Shown piece by piece: positions 58,605-64,000 of a stretch of DNA of 64,000 nucleotides (position 1 is its first letter; the number at the start of each line of letters is the position of its first letter). The position numbers and the translations under genes are program-made. The stretch is from Thalassobacillus sp043497085. GTDB taxonomy: Bacteria; Bacillota; Bacilli; Bacillales; Halobacillaceae. The DNA lies in the NCBI GenBank assembly GCA_043497085.1, contig JBIEKI010000020.1; one strand, written 5' to 3'. A model generated the notes under the pieces. The model did not search any database. It was not told the DNA's origin and saw nothing but the letters and a program-made list of their open reading frames with translations.

Positions 58605-59663
58605 TTATTTTCTCAGACGTAATCTCCGGAACTTGATGTTTTTCGGATCAAGTCCGCTGCCGAGTGATCGATATAACTTACCGTACTTAGGATCAGCGAG
58701 TTTATTATCTTTATAATAGACACGCGGCGTTTTCCATAAAGCGATTAACGCCTGGCTAAGCGGCATTTCATGATAACGCTCCGGCCAGAACCTCTTGATC
58801 TGTTCCTTCACGAGCGGGTAATGTTTTGGATTCATCCCGGGGAACAGATGGTGTTCCGTGTGATAAGAGAAATTGAAATGCAGCACATCCACCCATTTCG
58901 GAACGGTTACTGTCAGGCTGTTTGCTAATGGATCATTGATCGGTGTAATCGGGTTGAGTCGATGGTTCGTAGAAATATAGCCCATCACAATCAGGTTAGC
59001 AATCAACAACGGGATGAAAAACGCGAAAAGCCATTTCGTGAAGCCCATGACAAATAACAGGCCGATCCAGGTGACCCAAGGTAAAACCGCCTGCAGCCAA
59101 ACTTCCGGCTGCTTCTTCGGCTTGAAGTCTTTCACATAAGTGATGAACATTTTCATGGAATGCATCGAGAACTGAAAGGCCAGCGAAATAAACGCGAACG
59201 TGGACCGGACCTTCAATGGCAGTCGATACACCCACTGGAACATCTTCATTCTTTTAATTTTCTCCAAGGTCGGCCAGGCATCTGGATCCTTTTCTTCATG
59301 CTGGGTATGGACATGGTGGGTCATATTATGCCATTTTCTCCATAGCTTTGGCCCTGTACTCAAGGGGAAAAAGGCGATTGCCCCAAGCAGATCGCGAAGC
59401 CAAGGCTTCCGTACAACAGTTCCATGAAGGATTTCATGTCCCAGAAAGCCGAGCCCGGCAAAGCTGAAGCCGATGACCAGTGATATTGCCAGGTTGATGA
59501 CTGGATGAAGGTTCATCAGACCGATCGTCAAAAACCCTGCAACCGTTATTATTAAATAAGCTAAACCTCCGAACAGGCGGGAGGGTACAGGTTTAAACAC
59601 ATCCTTCGGCAAATGTGGTTTTATTTGTTTTGCATACCAACTGAAGGAATGAAGCTCTTTCAT
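58605..59663 (-). CDS. Membrane fatty acid desaturase
   Basis: A 352-aa acyl-lipid desaturase with four or more membrane helices and the three histidine boxes binding the di-iron centre: GHEILHGT (HxxxH, about residues 77-81), WHNMTHHVHTQ (HxxHH) and YHTEHHLFPG (HxxHH). It introduces a double bond into membrane lipid chains, as Bacillus Des does on cooling; regiospecificity cannot be told. AAAGGAG gives 7 nt to ATG 59663. No DesK/DesR genes are adjacent. A promoter and a FapR-like box lie upstream. Confidence 0.92.
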   Translation of the reverse strand: MKELHSFSWYAKQIKPHLPKDVFKPVPSRLFGGLAYLIITVAGFLTIGLMNLHPVINLAISLVIGFSFAGLGFLGHEILHGTVVRKPWLRDLLGAIAFFPLSTGPKLWRKWHNMTHHVHTQHEEKDPDAWPTLEKIKRMKMFQWVYRLPLKVRSTFAFISLAFQFSMHSMKMFITYVKDFKPKKQPEVWLQAVLPWVTWIGLLFVMGFTKWLFAFFIPLLIANLIVMGYISTNHRLNPITPINDPLANSLTVTVPKWVDVLHFNFSYHTEHHLFPGMNPKHYPLVKEQIKRFWPERYHEMPLSQALIALWKTPRVYYKDNKLADPKYGKLYRSLGSGLDPKNIKFRRLRLRK

Positions 59664-59711
59664 TTCCAATCTCCTTTCATGTAGGCAGGTTATCTCCTCA
59701 TATTGTAGTTC

Positions 59712-59764
59712 ATCGTACCAATACCTATTCTCACAGTCAATAACATTTATTACCTGGTATTAAT
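59712..59764 (-). promoter_or_regulatory. Desaturase promoter with a FapR-like box
   Basis: On the minus strand TTGACT (59740-59735), 17-bp spacer, TACGAT (59717-59712). Directly upstream of the -35 lies TTTATTACCTGGTATTAAT (59746-59764). It has 16 of 19 positions of the FapR consensus ATTAGTACCTGGTACTAAT as I recall it, with the central TACCTGGTA intact. A looser TGGTAT...ATACCA repeat sits further out (59768-59792). Apart from a 10-bp hairpin AATCAGGATA/TATCCTGATT (59918-59943), the rest of the gap to 60001 is featureless. Confidence 0.68.
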
Positions 59765-60001
59765 ATTTGGTATAAAGTCATATTTCATACCAGATAAAGG
59801 ATATTAACACCTCCATAAAGAATAGGTAAAGGTACAGACTATTTACTTTTTTAAGCATATATTATATGAAGCTGCTCTCCCATTAGATGAGGGAGCCCAC
59901 GAAGGAACATAAGATTTAATCAGGATACGAACATATCCTGATTGTCCCATCATAAACTCACTAGTAAAACCCTATTTAAGAGGAGAAGAGGAGTGATTGA
60001 A

Positions 60002-60184
60002 ATGGGCGAGCTCGTCCACTTCCCTCATAAAAGCATCCGGTTGACCGATGAAGAATTGGCTGTGTATTGGAGCATTAAGGCTCGGCTGGAGAAAGCCGTT
60101 ACGTTGAATGACATTCGTCAGTTGCAGCAAGATGTAAAGTCTTTTCGCAAACATTTATCTGTAAAGTATGGGATCCCGTTGTAA
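60002..60184 (+). CDS. Small hypothetical protein
   Basis: A 60-aa charged, helical protein (SIRLTDEELAVYWSIKARLEKA, then LNDIRQLQQDVKSF). No membrane segment and no family recognised. AGAGGAG lies 8 nt before ATG 60002; the frame is open back to 59942 but without a ribosome binding site. It lies 57 bp before yjbQ and may be cotranscribed. Confidence 0.62.
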   Translation: MGELVHFPHKSIRLTDEELAVYWSIKARLEKAVTLNDIRQLQQDVKSFRKHLSVKYGIPL

Positions 60185-60241
60185 AAGATGTTTGAATCAC
60201 CTGTTTTAATTGGTATAGGATGAGAACAGAGGTGATAATTC

Positions 60242-60640
60242 GTGAAAAAGCAATTTGAACTGAAAACGGATCGAAGAGATCAAATGATTGATGTTACCAA
60301 TGAAATCGAAGCTTTTATCAGGGAAAATGACGTGGAGGAAGGGATTGTCGTAATCTCCTCCTTGCACACGACAGCAGGGATTACCGTCAATGAAAATGCC
60401 GATCCTGATGTGAAAACGGATATGCTGATGCGGCTGGATGAACTCTATCCATGGGATCATCCGGAAGATAGGCACGCGGAAGGGAATACGGCATCTCATT
60501 TGAAAACGAGTACGGTAGGACATGCGCAGACACTGATTGTCAGTGGTGGTAAATTAGAACTGGGAACCTGGCAAGGCGTGTATTTCTGTGAATTCGACGG
60601 GCCTCGCCGCAGGAAGTTTTTAGTAAAAATCATCACGTAA
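60242..60640 (+). CDS. YjbQ/UPF0047 family protein
   Basis: A 132-aa beta-barrel protein with the full UPF0047 pattern: SSLHTTAGITVNENAD (44-59), EGNTASHLKTSTVG (80-93) and LGTWQGVYFCEFDGPRRR (106-123). His and Glu residues form a probable metal or phosphate site. The family is annotated as secondary thiamine-phosphate synthase from complementation work, but its natural role is unsettled. GTG start with GAGGTGA 5 nt upstream. Terminator follows. Confidence 0.93.
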   Translation: MKKQFELKTDRRDQMIDVTNEIEAFIRENDVEEGIVVISSLHTTAGITVNENADPDVKTDMLMRLDELYPWDHPEDRHAEGNTASHLKTSTVGHAQTLIVSGGKLELGTWQGVYFCEFDGPRRRKFLVKIIT

Positions 60641-60642
60641 TT

Positions 60643-60678
60643 GGAACTATGACCAGCCTTGGTTATAGTTCTTTTTTT
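60643..60678 (+). terminator. Terminator after yjbQ
   Basis: AACTATGACC/GGTTATAGTT stem with one G-U, 6-nt loop, T7. Confidence 0.85.
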
Positions 60679-60778
60679 ATTTGCAATTTAGCAATAAAAC
60701 AATAGCCATAAGGGTTGACTGCGGTAGGAGTGAACAGGAAATCGTTTAGCATAACCCTAGCCGAGGAATGTCACCGAA

Positions 60779-60868
60779 ACCTCCATTCAAAGACAAAATA
60801 ATCAGACAGGTTTTAAAGAAAAAAACACGTGGAATGCACGGACTATCAGACAAGACTTATGGAGGTTA
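60779..60868 (+). promoter_or_regulatory. Possible ribosome-binding-site-sequestering leader of the MFS gene
   Basis: AACCTCCAT (60779-60787) is a perfect complement of ATGGAGGTT (60860-60868), which contains the MFS ribosome binding site. The 230-bp region upstream also holds AGGGTT...AACCCT (60712-60759), a small CGTG/CACG hairpin and a duplicated ATCAGACA. No known riboswitch class was recognised. Confidence 0.42.
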
Positions 60869-60874
60869 TTTGCA

Positions 60875-62044
60875 ATGTCAAAAGGTAAAAGTATTCACGC
60901 TTTAATGATACTGTTATTCACACAATTTATCTCTGGTGGTGTCACTAATACAAAAGGGATTGTATTAGACCAGGTGGAAAAAGACATCGGACTGGATATG
61001 AGTGAATTCGGCTTTGTCGTATTCATATTCCAGTTAGGTTTTACGTTAGCAAGTTTGATCTTCGGTTACCTGACGGATAAAAACGGACTCCGGATTATGA
61101 TGACTATCGCTGCAGTTCTCATGGGGTCTGGTTTCCTTGGAACAGGACTTGCTCCTAATATTATGTTCTTTTTAGGATTCTACATGCTGGTAGGTTTCGG
61201 TCTTGGTGCACTGGGTGTCGCTGGTAACGCGATTGTACCGGCTGCCTATCCGAAAAAACAAAACCAGATGTTCAACCTGGCAATGGGGATTTATGGTCTT
61301 GGGATGGTGTTGTTCCCGCAAATTCTCAATTGGTTGTTCCAGTTCGCAGACTGGAGGGTGTTCTACATCGCCATTGCAGCCTTGCATATCGGCGTGATCA
61401 TCTATATCACTTCTGTCAATTTCCCGGAAGGAAAAGTCGAGAAAATCAATTTGAAAGCTTTCATTCCGATGTTGAAGGATGCCCAGATGGTATTTTTGAT
61501 GGTATTTCTTATGCTTGAAGTATCAGCGGAAGTTTCATTCATGAACTTCTTCCCTACTTATTTGAAGAGTCTGGATCTCGGTGGCTTATCAACGTCCGCC
61601 AAGGAAGATATGGTTGCAACCATTCTGACGTTGTTCTCGATATTCTTTATGGCAGGACGACTGGGAGTCGCTTATCTATCGAACCATATTAATGAACGAA
61701 AAATTCTCATTATGTTTTCCCTTGGTTCTGCTCTGATGATCGGCGTAAGCTTTATGTTTGCGGAACAGTTGCCATACTTGTTTGCTGGCGCCGGGCTGTT
61801 CTTCTCAACGCTGTTCCCGACAGGTACGGCGTTCGGGACATCGATTTCTAAAAACCCTGGTACCGCACTCGGTTTGATTTATGTCGCATCCGGTATCGGC
61901 GGCGGTGTAGCAGCATTGCTTGTCGGTGCCGTCTCTGAAGCATTCGGTCAAGCCGGCGGCTTCAGCCTGATCATCGGTTTCCTGACACTGATGTTCATCA
62001 CCACCTTGTTTATGAACAAGGAGAAATCAAAGCAGAAAGTCTGA
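60875..62044 (+). CDS. MFS transporter
   Basis: A 389-aa transporter with 12 predicted helices. The loop 2-3 motif is FGYLTDKNGLRIMMT, with a related GRLGVAYLSNHINERKI after helix 8. The acidic segment DQVEKDIGLDMSEFG between helices 1 and 2 recalls nitrate/nitrite- or oxalate/formate-like MFS proteins, but the substrate is not determined. It has a long leader that may hide its ribosome binding site, and ends at a terminator shared with the convergent sulfur transporter gene. Confidence 0.88.
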   Translation: MSKGKSIHALMILLFTQFISGGVTNTKGIVLDQVEKDIGLDMSEFGFVVFIFQLGFTLASLIFGYLTDKNGLRIMMTIAAVLMGSGFLGTGLAPNIMFFLGFYMLVGFGLGALGVAGNAIVPAAYPKKQNQMFNLAMGIYGLGMVLFPQILNWLFQFADWRVFYIAIAALHIGVIIYITSVNFPEGKVEKINLKAFIPMLKDAQMVFLMVFLMLEVSAEVSFMNFFPTYLKSLDLGGLSTSAKEDMVATILTLFSIFFMAGRLGVAYLSNHINERKILIMFSLGSALMIGVSFMFAEQLPYLFAGAGLFFSTLFPTGTAFGTSISKNPGTALGLIYVASGIGGGVAALLVGAVSEAFGQAGGFSLIIGFLTLMFITTLFMNKEKSKQKV

Positions 62045-62057
62045 TGTAGATAAAAAG

Positions 62058-62093
62058 AAAAGGTGCGAATCCAATTTGGATTCGCACCTTTTT
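62058..62093 (+). terminator. Bidirectional terminator between MFS and YeeE/YedE genes
   Basis: Stem of 14 or more pairs, AAAGGTGCGAATCC/GGATTCGCACCTTT, flanked by A- and T-runs. Confidence 0.9.
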
Positions 62094-62104
62094 CGTTTCT
62101 GTTG

Positions 62105-63376
62105 TTAACACATGGAGTCTTTCGGGTTAGGATTTTTCAAGCCGAAAATCGGACGGATGTACAGCGCGAGGTAACTTCCTGCCAGCGCCATGATCATCCA
62201 CACCCAGCCGTGCAGGCTGAACGATGCGATTCCGCTGAAGTAAGCTCCGATGTTGCAGCCAAAAGCAAGACGGGCACCGTAACCCATCAACAGGCCGCCG
62301 ATAATCGAAGAAACTGCGATGCCCGGCTTGATTTTACCCGGTCTGAAGTTGCCTTGTGCAGCTGCTGCAATGAAAGCACCTAGGAGGATTCCGAAATTCA
62401 TCACACTGGTCGCATCAGCAAGTACTGTTGTTTGCAGTGCTTCGGTATTACCTTGCCAATAGCCCCAGCTTGCTACATCGACACCGAACAGCGCTACAAA
62501 TTTAGATCCCCATAGGGCAAAACCGGAAGTAATTCCCCATGGACTTCCTTTAAACATAAGTGTGAGAGCGTTCAACAGAGCGAGCACAATACCCGCTGTC
62601 ATTAGCGGCCACGCACCGCGCCATAGTTTTTTCAATCCTGTGGTAGTCTTGAGCGGTTTCATGCTCGGTGGATTCTTTTTCTGTGCATATTTCACAGTCA
62701 TTCCATAGATTCCTAGAAAGATAAGCATTTGGACAATCCAGCCGCCGCCGTATCCTAGCCCAGTCGTCTCAGCAAGGGATACTGCCGGCAGTGAAGGCGT
62801 TTGTTCTGTCCAGAAAATAAAATGGTAAGCACCGATGACCGACCCGGCAATAAATCCAAGCAGGGTCAGGAACATGGATGACTTTCCTCCACCAGCACTA
62901 TAAAGCGTACCGGATGCACACCCTGAACCCATCTGCATCCCGATTCCGAATAGGAACGAACCGACAACCAGGCTGATGCCGATAGGAGAAACATTCCCTG
63001 ACAGTTCCACACCATTGAAGCTGAAGTTGGTTGCAAAAATGATACCAAATAACGTCGTCGCTACAGCAAGCATTACCATATGTGCCTGTAACCCCTGGAC
63101 ATTACCGACAGCCAGCAGTCTTCTGAATGCTGAGGTAAAACCGAATTTGGCGTGAAGCAGGGTCAGGCCTAGACCGATTCCAATAATATAAAGAATTCCC
63201 TGTGTCCATCCGGCAGCCATAGTGATTGCTGCTAACAAAAGGACTGCTATCGTCAACCCACCAAACAGGTATGTTTTTTGTACAGGATTCAAAGGAGAAA
63301 CGATCGTAGTAGCATTCTTTACTTTAGAAGGGATGCTCGGTTGCTCCCAACGTTTTTCTACACTTGTTTGAGCCAT
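62105..63376 (-). CDS. YeeE/YedE (TsuA-type) sulfur-compound transporter
   Basis: A 423-aa protein with about 10-12 helices in two similar halves. The conserved cysteine motifs are GMQMGSGCASGTLYSAGGG in the first half and GARLAFGCNIGAYFSG in the second, plus a final Cys (DSMC). In the thiosulfate transporter TsuA such cysteines pass the substrate along. Bacterial relatives supply thiosulfate or sulfur to TusA-type carriers; no TusA gene is adjacent. AGGAGG precedes the ATG. Confidence 0.92.
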   Translation of the reverse strand: MAQTSVEKRWEQPSIPSKVKNATTIVSPLNPVQKTYLFGGLTIAVLLLAAITMAAGWTQGILYIIGIGLGLTLLHAKFGFTSAFRRLLAVGNVQGLQAHMVMLAVATTLFGIIFATNFSFNGVELSGNVSPIGISLVVGSFLFGIGMQMGSGCASGTLYSAGGGKSSMFLTLLGFIAGSVIGAYHFIFWTEQTPSLPAVSLAETTGLGYGGGWIVQMLIFLGIYGMTVKYAQKKNPPSMKPLKTTTGLKKLWRGAWPLMTAGIVLALLNALTLMFKGSPWGITSGFALWGSKFVALFGVDVASWGYWQGNTEALQTTVLADATSVMNFGILLGAFIAAAAQGNFRPGKIKPGIAVSSIIGGLLMGYGARLAFGCNIGAYFSGIASFSLHGWVWMIMALAGSYLALYIRPIFGLKNPNPKDSMC

Positions 63377-63489
63377 GCAGTAGATACCTCCTAATTCCGA
63401 TAAAGATAATCTGTTTTAACTTTTATTTATCATATGATGAATCCAAAGGTTTGTAAACCCATTAATTTAGTCGGATTAAAATTTAGACT

Positions 63490-63735
63490 CTGTTAAATCT
63501 CCCTGTTGCTTTTACAGAAAAGCTCCCTTTTGCTGAAGACTCAGTTTCGAGATAGTGGGGCCCGTTACCATAAGAGGAATGGGATGGTTCGTGAAACGAC
63601 TCGCTTTCCTGCGGGGGACCTGGCAAGCTTCCTCGGGCTAAAGCCCTGCGGGATCTTGCCTAGCCCCTTCTCCCGCGGGAGTCTCCCCGTTTCCCTTCCC
63701 ATCCAGCCAGTTTAGTAATTAACGGACCCTTCTTT
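63490..63735. repeat. Palindromic interspersed element A, copy 2
   Basis: Matches 47820-48060 block by block, in the same orientation: GTTACCATAAGAGGAATGGGATGG, GAAACGACTCGCTTTCCTGCGGGGG, CTGGCAAGCTTCCTCGGGCT, GGGAGTCTCCCCGTTTCCC, CCAGCCAGTTTAGTAATTAACGGACCC (each cited in part). Inverted ends are conserved. No ORF with a ribosome binding site. Confidence 0.87.
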
Positions 63736-63825
63736 TGTGTAGCGAAATCTTCATCTTGATCCAATTATAAAGTATATAAATAGCGCAACGTCTTCTTTCA
63801 AAATTATCATAGCGCGGTTTACAGA

Positions 63826-63870
63826 ATTATGATTTCGAGAATTTACTATGGCAAGGGGCGTAGGGAAACG
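63826..63870. repeat. Truncated left end of element B
   Basis: TATGGCAAGGGGCGTAGGGAAACG resembles the left end of element B at 48173-48195, and the joining sequence before it (TTCATCTTGA, TATGATTTCGAGA) also matches the one between A and B in copy 1. The right end is absent. From 63870 to the window end I see no gene or further structure. Confidence 0.6.
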
Positions 63871-64000
63871 ATGCATAACCGTCAAGCTAACAATGAGTGT
63901 TGCGAAAAGAGAGTTATGACCGATCTCTTTTTCAATATTTTTCCAACCATAACCTTAACTTTCACTATACAAATTCATCAATCCAAAAACACTGGCTTTA

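Noticed and set aside
60701..60870. Fluoride, guanidine or preQ1 riboswitch ahead of the MFS gene
   Set aside because: None of the conserved core strings of these classes could be found; only an ACAAGAC similarity to guanidine-III was seen.

Overview
The window looks like a chromosomal segment of an endospore-forming, low-to-moderate GC Bacillota, most likely a Bacillaceae of the Halobacillus/Virgibacillus type. This rests on AGGAGG-type ribosome binding sites, GTG/TTG starts, dense U-tailed terminators, a lipoteichoic acid synthase, CotS/CotSA-like spore coat genes and DUF3794/CsxC-like coat or exosporium proteins. The genus is an inference. I saw no rRNA, tRNA, CRISPR array, transposase or prophage.

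Layout. 0-4.5 kb: a CNNM/CBS transporter, a GNAT enzyme, and an AraC-like regulator with a damaged start region ahead of two VOC proteins and an AHSA1 protein. 4.5-10.1 kb: small lipoproteins mixed with drug-modification-type enzymes (an APH(6)-like kinase, a GNAT, an AadA-like nucleotidyltransferase, DUF2332). 10.3-11.8 kb: serC behind a complete leader of sigma-A promoter, single glycine aptamer and terminator. 11.8-19 kb: small unknowns, a phosphatase, guaC, an RNase H-like protein, a 31-residue peptide gene, a metallo-hydrolase and ltaS. 19-22.3 kb: a TetR/ABC exporter operon with two operators. 22.6-27.3 kb: a GSA-type aminotransferase, RpiR and GrpB proteins, then a MifM-like leader ORF directly ahead of a second YidC. 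27.3-37.5 kb: a DmpA-type peptidase, a frameshifted small membrane protein, ilvE, a secreted phospholipase D-like protein, a CoA-transferase with a LytTR regulator, a cation/proton antiporter and endonuclease IV. 37.7-40.4 kb: a YfiS/YfiR-like MFS/TetR pair and a hemerythrin gene with an FNR-type site. 40.5-46.8 kb: spore-surface sugar genes (UDP-glucose dehydrogenase, nucleotidyltransferase, epimerase) divergent from CotS and CotSA-like genes. 46.8-54.2 kb: a hydrolase, a chromosomal ParM-like actin with a small partner, and four coat-family proteins. 54.5-63.4 kb: mnmH, a YfmL-like helicase, dsdA, a fatty acid desaturase, YjbQ, an MFS transporter and a YeeE/YedE sulfur transporter.

Three families of non-coding repeats run through the window. 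(1) Arrays of a TTGTCTAGTAAA core repeated almost exactly every 21 bp occur at five gene 3' ends; in four of them the array lies between the stop codon and the terminator. (2) Large palindromic elements at about 47.8-48.4 kb and 63.5-63.9 kb flank a 15 kb segment. (3) A short AT-rich hairpin repeat occurs at 1.8 and 10.6 kb.

The strongest regulatory candidates are the MifM-like leader, whose last codons pair with the yidC ribosome binding site; the glycine aptamer ahead of serC; a class II FNR-type site centred near -41.5 of the hemerythrin gene; paired TetR operators at two drug exporters; and a FapR-like box beside the desaturase promoter. All motif calls were made by eye and none was checked against a database.
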